Assembly (NCBI GenBank): GCA_018903055.1
Contig: JAHIPW010000013.1
Location: 1-18,326, forward strand
Direction: 5' to 3'
DNA: 18,326 nt
Origin: DRGV01 sp018903055 [NCBI: bacterium]
GTDB lineage: Bacteria; UBP18; UBA7526
Shown here: one piece after another, positions 7,438-14,867 of the stretch
Layout: each line of letters begins with the position of its first letter
How positions within the stretch are numbered: the stretch's first letter is position 1
Made by a program: the position numbers and the translations under genes
Notes under the pieces: model-generated
Seen by the model: the letters and a program-made list of their open reading frames with translations, nothing else
The model's database searches: none
What the model was told of the DNA's origin: nothing

Positions 7438-8442
7438 TTAGACTATCTTCCTAATCTCCTTTTCGATCTCCCCGGCTACCTTGGAATTTTCCTTCAGGAA
7501 TGTTCTCACCCCCTCTCTTCCCTGGCCAATCTTATTCTTGTCGTAGGAAAACCAGGCCCCTGATTTTTGAATAATCCCCTTCTCTATTCCCAGGTCTAAG
7601 AGACATCCCTCCTTTGATATCCCCTTTCCATAGATGATGTCGAATTCCGCCCTCTTGAAGGGAGGGGCGACCTTGTTCTTAGCGATTTTGACTACCGTGC
7701 GATTACCGATAATATTTGGGCCTTCCTTTATGGGACCGATCCTTCTAATATCCATACGTACTGAGGAATAAAACTTAAGCGCTCGCCCGCCCGGGGTGGT
7801 CTCGGGAGAACCGTACATCACCCCGATCTTCATCCTTATCTGATTAATAAATATCACACAGGTCTTGGATTTTGAGATTACTGAAGTTAGTTTCCTTAAT
7901 GCCTGGGACATGAGCCGGGCCTGGAGCCCTACCTGGGCATCACCCATCTCGCCCTCAATCTCCGCCCTGGGAACCAGAGCCGCAACAGAGTCGATGACAA
8001 TAACGTCAATGGCACCGCTACGAACCAGGGCCTCAGTAATCTCTAAGGCCTGCTCCCCAGAGTCTGGCTGAGAAATTAAAAGATGGTCTAAATCTACGTC
8101 CAAAGTTTTGGCATAGGCCGGGTCCATGGCATGTTCCACATCGATGAATGCCGCCTCCCCCCCCATCTTCTGGGCCTCAGCAATGATATGCAAAGAGAGA
8201 GTGGTCTTCCCTCCCCCCTCTGTACCGAAGAGTTCTATTACTCTTCCCCGGGGAACACCACCGATCCCTAAGGCTAAATCAAGGGGTAAGGCACCAGTAG
8301 GAATGGCCTCAATCTTCTCCAACGGTTTCTCCTTGGCAAAACGCATTATAGCCCCTCTTCCGTATTTCTTCTCAATCTGCTCCAAGGCTAAATCCAGCGC
8401 TCTCTCCTTTGCCTTCTCTACCTTTTCTTCTCTTTTTTCCAT
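7438..8442 (-). CDS. recA: Recombinase RecA
   Basis: 334 residues; ATG 8442 has an ideal GGAGG 7 bases ahead. RecA forms filaments on single-stranded DNA, exchanges strands and triggers LexA-type self-cleavage. Visible parts: N-terminal polymerisation helix (about 12-27), [11 protein letters not shown] (25-35), Walker A at 73-81, catalytic Glu103 in DVEHAMDP, Walker [11 protein letters not shown] (147-156), [20 protein letters not shown] (164-183), NQIR (200-203), the L2 region [13 protein letters not shown] (215-227) and KNKVAPPF (256-263). Walker A reads GTEGGGKTT rather than the usual GPESSGKTT: it still fits the general P-loop pattern but departs at three positions. There is no long acidic tail as in E. 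coli. No recX is seen downstream. It sits 13 bases after the stop of the TPR-peptidase gene, so it is probably cotranscribed with it. Confidence 0.98.
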   Translation of the reverse strand: MEKREEKVEKAKERALDLALEQIEKKYGRGAIMRFAKEKPLEKIEAIPTGALPLDLALGIGGVPRGRVIELFGTEGGGKTTLSLHIIAEAQKMGGEAAFIDVEHAMDPAYAKTLDVDLDHLLISQPDSGEQALEITEALVRSGAIDVIVIDSVAALVPRAEIEGEMGDAQVGLQARLMSQALRKLTSVISKSKTCVIFINQIRMKIGVMYGSPETTPGGRALKFYSSVRMDIRRIGPIKEGPNIIGNRTVVKIAKNKVAPPFKRAEFDIIYGKGISKEGCLLDLGIEKGIIQKSGAWFSYDKNKIGQGREGVRTFLKENSKVAGEIEKEIRKIV

Positions 8443-8455
8443 CTTCTTCCTCCTT

Positions 8456-9751
8456 TTATCTTTTCTTAGTACTTATCGTTCTAATGCGCTCTCCTGCCTT
8501 TTGGGCCCAGATGCTATTGGGATGGTTCTTAACAATCTTCTGATATTCTCTAATGGCAAGGTCGTACATCTTGTTCATTTCATAGTTCTGGGCCAAGGAA
8601 TAGAGGGTCATTGCTTCGCCTTTATCTGTCGCTTCTCTTCTGACTGGGCTAGCCGCCTGGCGGGCGACAAACGGCTCCCCCTGAGCCAAAAACTTATGCC
8701 ACTCTTTATCCAGCGCTTGATAATCTATGCGAAAGACCTCTTCCAACGCTTTATCAATAGAGGTCCCCTCTCCCAGTTTTTCTAAGAGCCTATTTACTCC
8801 TTTCAGGCCATAGCGTTTTATGAGGTACTTGACCACAGAGTAGGACTGATAGTAAGCCAGGTTTACCAGCTCTGTATCCCCTGTTTGGAATAAGGGTGTT
8901 ATACGTTTTAGGGGAACGAGGGTATTCTCTTCTAGGCTCTGAGTCAATACCTCCATCCTTTTTTCTTCCTTTTCCCGAACCTCCTCATAGTCTCTATCCT
9001 CATACTGGGCCAATCCCTCATTGAGCCAGGAAGGACAGTTATCCTTTGTTTTACCATGGATTACATGATGGGTATATTCATGGACCAGGGTGCGCTTAAA
9101 GTGTTCTGCCTCATCCAGCTCTATGGATAATGGCACACGAATCTTGCCATCGTATAACCCTCCAGTCCAGTAGTGAGTATCAGTAACATAGCGAAATTTT
9201 TCTTTAGAGGGGTAAATGATACATACCGTCTTTTCTTGAGGATAATAACCTAAATCGGCACCCACCTTCTTATAGGCCTCCTCCAGAATTGCCAGGATTT
9301 CCGGGGCTTCATACTCTCTTTCCTCGGTTCCTTCAAATTTAAGGGTAAAGTGAGTACTCTCCTTCTCTAAAAATTTACTTTCTATTTCCTTTTCTCGCTT
9401 CTTTTTACCTAATTTATTTCTATCTAATTCCTCTCTGGCCTTAACATCTAAGGAGCTGATCTCGAGTATCTTCTGGTAAGTCTCTTTTGCCTTCTGGGGC
9501 ATGTTATTTTTAGTATAAGCAGTGGCTAACCAGTGATAAACCGTAACCAGTGATTCCCTTGCCTCTTCATCCTCAGGAATGTCATATTCGTCCTCAATCT
9601 CCTCTGCGGCATCTTTGAACTCCTCGATGGCTTCTTTATATTTGCCTTCTTTCATATAGGCTATACCGTCCTCAACATCGGCATGAAGAAGGGAGGAAGA
9701 TAAACTAAAAACTAAAACAAGTAAAATAACAAGAAGTCTCTTTTGATTCAT
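8456..9751 (-). CDS. Exported TPR protein with gluzincin metallopeptidase domain (peptidase MA-like)
   Basis: 431 residues from ATG 9751, 3 bases after the thpR stop, with a GGGG-type ribosome site inside the thpR end. Residues 1-24 are a signal peptide (basic start, hydrophobic 6-21, likely cut after LLHA). One or two TPR units follow (28-52, 66-100), then a charged helix (107-132). The peptidase part holds the zinc motif HEYTHH (224-229) with catalytic Glu225 and the presumed third ligand Glu245 in WLNEGLAQY (242-250). A final TPR is at 382-422. It probably cuts or senses periplasmic proteins; the substrate is unknown. Residues 364-380 form a linker whose DNA holds a CCGCC-T-GGCGG hairpin (8653-8663) and a 15-base match to the GT4 insertion, so this part may come from a repeat. 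The recA-proximal position is unusual for such a protein. Confidence 0.85.
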   Translation of the reverse strand: MNQKRLLVILLVLVFSLSSSLLHADVEDGIAYMKEGKYKEAIEEFKDAAEEIEDEYDIPEDEEARESLVTVYHWLATAYTKNNMPQKAKETYQKILEISSLDVKAREELDRNKLGKKKREKEIESKFLEKESTHFTLKFEGTEEREYEAPEILAILEEAYKKVGADLGYYPQEKTVCIIYPSKEKFRYVTDTHYWTGGLYDGKIRVPLSIELDEAEHFKRTLVHEYTHHVIHGKTKDNCPSWLNEGLAQYEDRDYEEVREKEEKRMEVLTQSLEENTLVPLKRITPLFQTGDTELVNLAYYQSYSVVKYLIKRYGLKGVNRLLEKLGEGTSIDKALEEVFRIDYQALDKEWHKFLAQGEPFVARQAASPVRREATDKGEAMTLYSLAQNYEMNKMYDLAIREYQKIVKNHPNSIWAQKAGERIRTISTKKR

Positions 9752-9754
9752 GAT

Positions 9755-10324
9755 TTACCCCTTTAAACTTATTTCTTCGAGAGAAGTGTAGATCGAGCCT
9801 TGTGGTTTTAATTCACTCTTTATAATGGCTATCTTATCAACCCGCATATTTCCTGAATGAGAGGCCTCGGTATTAGTAAGAGCCTCTGTTAGCCCTCCTT
9901 TCTCTTTTTGGGATTTCACCCTTCCCAATGTGAGGTGGGGGCTGAAAGGTCTCTTCTCTTTAGCAAAACCAATTTCTGCCAACCTCTCTTCCAGATTAGA
10001 AGCCATTCTCTTTAACTCTTCTTTTCCTTCGTCTACTCCTAACCAGATTATCCTGGGATACTCTATTTTGGGAAAGGCGCCCAGGCCAGAGATGCTTATC
10101 CCAAAGGACCTAAAGGGTTTTAGAGTCTCTCTTATAGCAATCTTAACCTTCTCTAACTCTTCTGAGGTAATATGCCCTAAGAACTTCAAAGTAAGATGGA
10201 TATTCTTTGGCTTCACCCATTTAACTTTAGCATCAGTTCTCTTCAGTTCTTCCTGCACTCCACTAATTTTAGATATTATCTCTGGACTTAATTTTATCGC
10301 AATAAATGTCCTGACCTTCTCCAC
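9755..10324 (-). CDS. thpR: RNA 2',3'-cyclic phosphodiesterase (LigT/ThpR, 2H family)
   Basis: 189 residues from a GTG start at 10324, with AGGA about 9 bases upstream. The 2H enzymes open 2',3'-cyclic phosphates at RNA ends and can join tRNA halves by a 2'-5' bond in vitro. Both catalytic HxTx motifs are present, HLTL at 43-46 and HLTL at 130-133, spaced as in ThpR. The start RTFIAIKLSPE (5-15), FLGH (48-51) and the mid strand RIIWLGV (91-97) fit well, and the length is normal. It sits between cinA and the TPR-peptidase, an order I recall as common beside cinA and recA in other bacteria. Function in the cell is poorly known even in model species. Confidence 0.95.
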   Translation of the reverse strand: MEKVRTFIAIKLSPEIISKISGVQEELKRTDAKVKWVKPKNIHLTLKFLGHITSEELEKVKIAIRETLKPFRSFGISISGLGAFPKIEYPRIIWLGVDEGKEELKRMASNLEERLAEIGFAKEKRPFSPHLTLGRVKSQKEKGGLTEALTNTEASHSGNMRVDKIAIIKSELKPQGSIYTSLEEISLKG

Positions 10325-10428
10325 TTCTCTTTTCCTTTGCGGATATCAAACAGCATTCAGGGGTAACAGGGGGTCTAAAACTCTTGTCACCCTTGCTACC
10401 CTTATTCCCCTTGCCACCCTTTTACATT
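10325..10428. repeat. 9-base tandem array between cinA and thpR
   Basis: 10384-10419 is four 9-base units (TTGTCACCC, TTGCTACCC, TTATTCCCC, TTGCCACCC), preceded by CAGGGGTAACAGGGGG (10358-10373), whose GGTAACA can pair with TTGTCACC. The block 10358-10420 is strongly similar to 6370-6429, about 4 kb away at a different gene junction, in the same orientation. I see no gene in it. Confidence 0.75.
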
Positions 10429-11667
10429 TTACTTGAGCAGGTGTCTTCTCACCATATCCAGAGCAGCATTGGCTACCTTGGCCTTGATTATCTCTCTTTC
10501 TCCACGGAATTTGAACTCTTGCGTCTCTACCTTATCTTTATCGGCCAAAGCAATATAGACTAAACCAATGGGCTTTTCTTCTGTGGCGCCCGTGGGGCCA
10601 GCAATGCCGGTAACTCCTAATCCAAAGTTTGATTTGGTAACTTTTTTTATTCCTTTCGCCATCTCTCCAACGGTCTTCTCGCTCACTGCCCCATACTTCT
10701 CCAGAGTGGTCTTCTTTACCCCCAGTCTCTCCCGCTTTATCTTATCACTATAGGCTACCACGCTTCCCAGGAAATAGTTGGAAGAGCCCGGGACATTGGT
10801 TAATCTATGAGAGATAAGCCCCCCGGTACAGGATTCGGCAACTGCGATGCTTTTCTTTCGCATATAGAGAAGATATCCTACGACCTCCTCCAAAGTCTGC
10901 TTTCCTGTTCCAAAGTTATAGTTTCCCAAACATCTCCCGATCTTTTTCTCCAGTCCTTCGATTAACCTATCTGCTGTCTTCTCATTCCCGGCCTTTGCTA
11001 CTAATATAATATCGACAATATTCTCATGGGCTAAAAGAGAAAGTCGAGGGTTCTTACTCTTCTTCATGATATCTTTCAGATTCTCTGCTACTTTCGATTC
11101 TGGAAGGCCGGTGGTACGCAAAATAAAGGATTTAATGACCTCCCTTATCTTGAGTCTCCCCTTGAGATAGGGAATGGCTTCCTCCTCAAACATGGGAACC
11201 AGCTCATTATATGGACCAGGAAGGGCAATAATTATTCTATTCCTGGTCTCTAAGATAAAACCCGGGGCAATACCTACCCTATTCTTTAAAGCGTGGGAAT
11301 CCCGAGGCAGAAAGGCCTGCTTTATATTATCTGAAGGCATGGATTTCTTTTCCTCTTTAAACTTCCCCTCAATTTCAGAGAGGATTTCCTCATTCAGAAC
11401 CAGTTGTTCCTCGGCCACTTTAGCGATTACCTTCTTCGTCAAATCATCCGGGGTAGGTCCCAGGCCTCCGATGGTGATTACCATCCTGGCCCGTCTCAAA
11501 GCCTCTTCTAAAGAGGAAGCAATACTTTTCTCGTCATCCCCGATGGTAATCTGTCTTTCAACCTCAATTCCTAAAGCAGCTAATCTCTGAGAGAGATAAG
11601 GAGCATCGGTATTTACTATCTCACCCAGAAGATGCTCGCTTCCAATAGAGATTATTTCAGCATTCAT
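10429..11667 (-). CDS. cinA: CinA-family protein (NMN deamidase / CinA N-terminal domain)
   Basis: 412 residues from ATG 11667. The frame could also open at GTG 11676, but that GTG is part of AGGTGA, a good ribosome site at the right distance from the ATG, so I take the ATG. The N-terminal half is the MoeA/MogA-like COG1058 domain, with IISIGSE (5-11), VNTDAPYLS (18-26) and GGLGPTPDDLTK (67-78). The C-terminal half is the PncC domain, which deamidates nicotinamide mononucleotide in NAD recycling, with AESCTGG (277-283), VVAYS (303-307), VSEKTV (328-333) and VTGIAGPTG (352-360). The fused length matches the family. It lies in the ftsK-pgsA-cinA-recA order seen widely, where cinA and recA are often cotranscribed. 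Confidence 0.96.
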   Translation of the reverse strand: MNAEIISIGSEHLLGEIVNTDAPYLSQRLAALGIEVERQITIGDDEKSIASSLEEALRRARMVITIGGLGPTPDDLTKKVIAKVAEEQLVLNEEILSEIEGKFKEEKKSMPSDNIKQAFLPRDSHALKNRVGIAPGFILETRNRIIIALPGPYNELVPMFEEEAIPYLKGRLKIREVIKSFILRTTGLPESKVAENLKDIMKKSKNPRLSLLAHENIVDIILVAKAGNEKTADRLIEGLEKKIGRCLGNYNFGTGKQTLEEVVGYLLYMRKKSIAVAESCTGGLISHRLTNVPGSSNYFLGSVVAYSDKIKRERLGVKKTTLEKYGAVSEKTVGEMAKGIKKVTKSNFGLGVTGIAGPTGATEEKPIGLVYIALADKDKVETQEFKFRGEREIIKAKVANAALDMVRRHLLK

Positions 11668-11775
11668 TTTTATCACCTAAAGGAGATATTAGTTAACCTG
11701 TCAGCCGGTTACCCGGTTAGCCAGTTAAAACAGAAAAAACTGGCAAACTGGCAAACTGGCAAACTGGCAAACCAA
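11668..11775. repeat. 8-base tandem array with inverse copy between pgpA and cinA
   Basis: 11739-11770 is four perfect copies of ACTGGCAA. Its inverse GCCAGTT stands at 11720-11726, so GCCAGTT (11720-11726) and AACTGGC (11738-11744) can form a 7-base stem. The nearby CCGGTTACCCGGTTAG (11705-11720) repeats CCGGTTA. The array begins 6 bases after the pgpA stop codon. The cinA ribosome site closes the region. Confidence 0.85.
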
Positions 11776-12225
11776 TTAGACGAATTGTCTGATTGCCTGC
11801 ATAATCAGATTAGCGTAGACGCCGGCTAAGAGGTCATCACACATCACTCCCCAACCACCAGGCAGTTTTTCCAATCTTCTTATGGGGAAAGGTTTTAGGA
11901 TATCGATTACCCGAAAGATAATAAAGGCCGCCAGGATAAATTTAAATTCGAAAGGAATTAAGAACATGGCAATTAAGAAGCCGATGACCTCATCGATGAC
12001 GATTCTCTTACTATCCTTCTCTTTGAAGAAGTAGATGGTCGCCTTATTTGAAATCCATGCTCCAAAAAAAGAAAGGGCAACAAGAATCAAAAGATACCAG
12101 GGCCAGGGAAGACGATACATCCCGAGATAGATAATGACCCCGATGAGACTCCCTGCAGTTCCGGGAGCAATGGGGGTATAACCAGTGTAGAATCCAGTTG
12201 CCAGAAATTTAATCAGCCACTTCAT
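11776..12225 (-). CDS. pgpA: Phosphatidylglycerophosphatase A
   Basis: 149 residues from ATG 12225. PgpA removes the phosphate from phosphatidylglycerol phosphate at the inner membrane, the step after PgsA. All family motifs are present: PIAPGTAGSL (18-27), the acidic DEVIG (78-82), FRVIDILKPFPI (104-115) and GGWGVMCDDLLAG (123-135), with the Asp residues that bind metal. Three or four hydrophobic helices cover about 24-36, 43-62, 78-109 and 133-145. GGAGG is 15 bases before the ATG, longer than ideal, and an in-frame stop between them rules out an earlier start. Its neighbour pgsA makes its substrate. Confidence 0.95.
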   Translation of the reverse strand: MKWLIKFLATGFYTGYTPIAPGTAGSLIGVIIYLGMYRLPWPWYLLILVALSFFGAWISNKATIYFFKEKDSKRIVIDEVIGFLIAMFLIPFEFKFILAAFIIFRVIDILKPFPIRRLEKLPGGWGVMCDDLLAGVYANLIMQAIRQFV

Positions 12226-12413
12226 TTTCTTTGTTTACTTCCTCCTTATTTTTTTCTTATTTATTCGCGATAATTCGCTTTCTTTCTTTGCGTCTTTCAG
12301 TTAGATTTTGCGCTTTGGCGGTTGCAATATTCGCGTTCTCTTTTATTCGTGTTGATTCGTGTTTGTTTATTACGTTCCTGCCTGACAGTTCGTGTAGATT
12401 CGTGTCTTCGCGT
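12226..12413. repeat. 10-base tandem words between pgsA and pgpA
   Basis: On the minus strand 12425-12386 is four 10-base units: AAACGCGAAT, AAACGCGAAG, ACACGAATCT, ACACGAACTG. Two further units (ACACGAATCA, ACACGAATAA) lie at 12362-12343, and CGAAT/GCGAA words continue to about 12265. The first unit encodes the last three residues and stop of pgsA. No gene and no clear hairpin are seen. Confidence 0.8.
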
Positions 12414-13001
12414 TTATTCGCGTTTAATCAGGACCTCTCTGTGCTTTCCAACATAGAGGACACCAGAGATAATGGTCATAATAACTGCCAAGCCCACTAA
12501 GACATTTGGAGTATATTTTAATATCAGAGAAAGGAAAGAGGGGGCATTGATAGATGATAAGGAGGCGAAGGTTGAATTTATGGCGATGACTACCAGGGTG
12601 ACACTTACTGCGATCATCTGGGTAGCGGTCTTATGCTTCCCCCACCTTCCAGCTGGAATAATTATCCCCTTAGAGGCACCTATGAATCTTAAATGGGTAA
12701 TCATAACCTCTCTGGCCAGGATAATGATTACCATCCAGGCCCAGACCTCCCCTAGGGCAACGAAGCAGATGAGGGCCCCTAAGACGATTATCTTATCCGC
12801 TAAGGGATCCATAAATTTACCAAAACTGGTTACCACCCCCCTCACCCGAGCAATCCTTCCATCATAGAAATCGGTTAAAGAGGCAATAATGAAGAGTAGA
12901 AGGGCAGAATACTTTGTTCCGGCCCCATCCGTTAAGAGCAGGACGATAAAGATAGGAGCAATGACGATTCGAATGATGGTGAGCCTATTGGCCAGGTTCA
13001 T
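12414..13001 (-). CDS. pgsA: CDP-diacylglycerol-glycerol-3-phosphate 3-phosphatidyltransferase
   Basis: 195 residues from ATG 13001. The open frame extends 21 codons further up (to 13064), but those codons are made of the AT-rich repeat DNA. ATG 13001 has GAGG 7 bases ahead, and MNLANRLTIIRI is the standard family start. PgsA joins glycerol 3-phosphate to CDP-diacylglycerol in the inner membrane. The CDP-alcohol phosphotransferase signature is complete: Asp44, Asp47, Gly48, Ala51, Arg52, Gly61, Asp65 and Asp69 with the expected spacing. Hydrophobic helices follow to the end. The last three residues and stop lie inside a 10-base repeat array. Together with pgpA it gives phosphatidylglycerol. 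Confidence 0.95.
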   Translation of the reverse strand: MNLANRLTIIRIVIAPIFIVLLLTDGAGTKYSALLLFIIASLTDFYDGRIARVRGVVTSFGKFMDPLADKIIVLGALICFVALGEVWAWMVIIILAREVMITHLRFIGASKGIIIPAGRWGKHKTATQMIAVSVTLVVIAINSTFASLSSINAPSFLSLILKYTPNVLVGLAVIMTIISGVLYVGKHREVLIKRE

Positions 13002-13081
13002 AACAAACCTCAATTTAAAAATGAAAATGCAAAATGCAAAATTTTTTAGAAAAACAATTTTCAATTTTTACTTGTTACTTC
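13002..13081. repeat. 7-base tandem arrays between membrane protein gene and pgsA
   Basis: On the minus strand 13094-13067 is four 7-base units: AAGTAAA, AAGTAAG, AAGTAAC, AAGTAAA. The stop codon of the upstream membrane protein gene spans the second unit. Nearer pgsA a second word, AAAATGC (plus strand, about 13024-13041), recurs with 7-base spacing. The stretch is very AT-rich and carries no gene. Confidence 0.8.
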
Positions 13082-13987
13082 TTACTTTTTACTTAAATTA
13101 AGATAGAGAACCATAGTAGAGGCAATACTAAAGAGAGCAAGATATATCTGAGCCCCACTCTGTATCACATTAAAAAGAAGGCGAATAGGTAAAAGAAGGA
13201 TAACCATTCCTGTTCCCAAACCTGGGATAGAAGTGGGTATCTTCAAAAGGAGATTAAGGGAGATAAAGACACCCATAACGCCGATACTGATGAGGATAAA
13301 TAAAAAGAAGAGGCCCAGAACCGGGCCAAGATTTCTCCTGATAAAAGAAAAGGCTTTTTTAACTGCTCTTTTTAGAATAGAATCCTCGACAACGATTATT
13401 ATTCCTGAGTAGGAAAAGATAAGGCCGAAGGCAAGGAGGGCGAGGAGGAATAAGAAAAAGCCTAAGATTCCCAGAAGAACCCCGAAGATCATCCCTGTCT
13501 CATGACATTTCTGAACCAAAAGATAGATAGGGAGGCCGAATATTCCACCAAAGATTAGAAAAAGAATGTAGAAAGTCAGAAAGAAGAGAAGCCAGAGGAG
13601 AAATAGCCGTTTGAAGAAGTAACCTCCATAACGAAAGAATTTTCTTAGAGCAAACCTCTCTTTTTCTATCAAAGTATCTTTAAATATTCCTTTTATTCCT
13701 CCCCTCAAGAAGATGCCCAGTAGTATGGCCCCTATCCAGATGAGAAGGAAGAAGAGGCCACAGATTACCATTAACAGGGGATGTTCGCTGATGCCCGAAA
13801 GAAAGACTTCAGGAGCAAACTCTCCCCTGAGCAACCCAGCATAGAATCCCAAAGAGAAGAGAATAAAAAGAATGGGAACAATAAATAAAAGTACCAGGAT
13901 TATCTGAACCGCAAACTGAATCAATATCAGGGGCCAGTTGCGATAGGTGGTTTTGAACCCTTCTTTAATTGCTTCAATAACGGTCAT
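13082..13987 (-). CDS. Multi-pass membrane protein of unknown function
   Basis: 301 residues from ATG 13987; a GTG two codons up (13993) is the other option, and both starts emerge from an 8-base repeat array. Strongly hydrophobic stretches lie near residues 20-50, 72-98, 124-150, 163-200, 220-250 and 265-297, giving about six or more helices. Short basic loops such as KRAVKKAFSFIRRN lie between them. The protein starts with an amphipathic segment, TVIEAIKEGFKTTYRNW, a feature of several unnamed membrane families (for example those near glycerophosphodiester phosphodiesterase membrane domains). I do not recognise a named family. Its place between rodZ-like and pgsA genes suggests an envelope role, nothing more precise. 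Confidence 0.8.
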   Translation of the reverse strand: MTVIEAIKEGFKTTYRNWPLILIQFAVQIILVLLFIVPILFILFSLGFYAGLLRGEFAPEVFLSGISEHPLLMVICGLFFLLIWIGAILLGIFLRGGIKGIFKDTLIEKERFALRKFFRYGGYFFKRLFLLWLLFFLTFYILFLIFGGIFGLPIYLLVQKCHETGMIFGVLLGILGFFLFLLALLAFGLIFSYSGIIIVVEDSILKRAVKKAFSFIRRNLGPVLGLFFLFILISIGVMGVFISLNLLLKIPTSIPGLGTGMVILLLPIRLLFNVIQSGAQIYLALFSIASTMVLYLNLSKK

Positions 13988-14015
13988 TCTCACTTTCCCA
14001 CTTTCTCACTTTCCC
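13984..14015. repeat. 8-base array spanning rodZ stop and next start
   Basis: On the minus strand four 8-base units run without gap: GGGAAAGT, GAGAAAGT, GGGAAAGT, GAGAATGA. The rodZ stop codon straddles units one and two, and the ATG of the membrane protein lies in unit four. The unit also supplies the purine-rich stretch that may serve as its ribosome site. Confidence 0.8.
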
Positions 14016-14662
14016 GTTTCTTTTCTCACAAACGTCCTGGTTGCTACCTGGCCCCTCTCGCCCAGGGGCTCCAGTGGCTCTCCGTTCAACTCCAAATCTA
14101 TTCCTCCCGCATTCCCCACTTTTATCTCAAGGCTTTCTTCCGCTTCCCATGTCCTGGAGTCCCCGGCCCGTAACAACTCCTGAACCTCTTCTTTCTCATC
14201 AATAGTAATATTCACCCAGACCTCTTCAATGGCAGTTGCTGAAAGAATTAGGGGGGTTTTCTTCTCTTCAGTAACCTTAACTATTGGTGGAGAAGGAGAA
14301 CGAAAGAAAAGAAACCATCCTCCCCAGATGATGAGAACCATGATACTTATTACCACGGGAAGGATGGCTATTTTCTTAGTTCTCATCCCCTTCGGAATTA
14401 ACCTCTTTGTTGCCGGAACCTCGGCAGTCGCCTCCATATATTTCTTATACTCTTGAACTAATTCATCGCTATCCAGATTTAAGAAGTTGGCATAACTGCG
14501 CAAGAAGGCCTGAGCATAGGTAGGCGCCGGGAAGGCATCCCAGTCCTCGGCCTCCAGGGCCTTTAAATATCTTATACTTATCTTTGTCTTCTTGCTTATC
14601 GTCTCTAACTTCAGTTTTCTCTTCCGCCTTGCCTGCTGCAGAGTAAGACCAATGGACTCCAC
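14006..14662 (-). CDS. rodZ: RodZ-like protein (HTH_25, one membrane helix, DUF4115)
   Basis: 218 residues from a GTG start (14662), chosen because AGGAG lies 8 bases ahead. RodZ-type proteins link MreB filaments to the membrane and help set cell shape. The cytosolic part (1-75) is a Cro/C1-type helix-turn-helix: LTLQQARRKRKLKLETISKK and then YLKALEAEDWDAFPAPTYAQ, the classic RodZ sequence. A single helix spans 97-120 with KK before it. The outside part (about 137-213) is a small beta-rich DUF4115 domain, with ATAIEEVWVNITID and LELNGEPLEPLG. The total is shorter than E. coli RodZ, which has a longer linker, but normal for other phyla. It lies next to ftsK as in Bacillus (ymfM). Confidence 0.92.
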   Translation of the reverse strand: MESIGLTLQQARRKRKLKLETISKKTKISIRYLKALEAEDWDAFPAPTYAQAFLRSYANFLNLDSDELVQEYKKYMEATAEVPATKRLIPKGMRTKKIAILPVVISIMVLIIWGGWFLFFRSPSPPIVKVTEEKKTPLILSATAIEEVWVNITIDEKEEVQELLRAGDSRTWEAEESLEIKVGNAGGIDLELNGEPLEPLGERGQVATRTFVRKETGK

Positions 14663-14867
14663 GTTTCTACTCCTAAAAATTAAAACTTTCAGAGGTTACT
14701 AACAGTTACTAATGGTTACTAAACGGTTACTAGTAGTTACCAGTGATTTACAAAAGCAACTGTTAGTAACAGCGAAGCGTAGTAACCGATAGTAACAGCC
14801 CGGCTTTTGCCGGATGTAGTAACTGTTATTCCCCCTGCTCATCCCTTCTCGTCCCTTCTAATTCCTC
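14663..14867. repeat. Two tandem arrays plus inverse copies between ftsK and rodZ
   Basis: 14695-14745 is five units of the word GTTACTA at 10-11 base steps. The inverse word TAGTAAC appears four times to the right (about 14764-14822), so the halves can pair. Inside the right half is a CCGGC-TTTT-GCCGG hairpin (14800-14813) with no T-run. Next to the ftsK stop, a third array on the minus strand (14864-14832) repeats AGAAGGG-like words every 10 bases. No gene is visible in these 205 bases. Confidence 0.8.

Noticed and set aside
8126-8785. Plus-strand 219-residue frame across recA
   Set aside because: It is opposite recA and the TPR-peptidase, has low-complexity Ser/Phe/Leu composition and shows no family motif.
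11739-11770. ACTGGCAA copies as a CRISPR array
   Set aside because: Units are 8 bases, directly adjacent, with no spacers and no cas genes.
13002-13064. Longer pgsA start adding 21 residues
   Set aside because: The extra codons are AT-rich repeat DNA, and the ATG at 13001 has a good ribosome site and the family start.
14800-14813. CCGGC-TTTT-GCCGG hairpin as an intrinsic terminator
   Set aside because: There is no T-run after it on either strand, and it is embedded in a repeat array.
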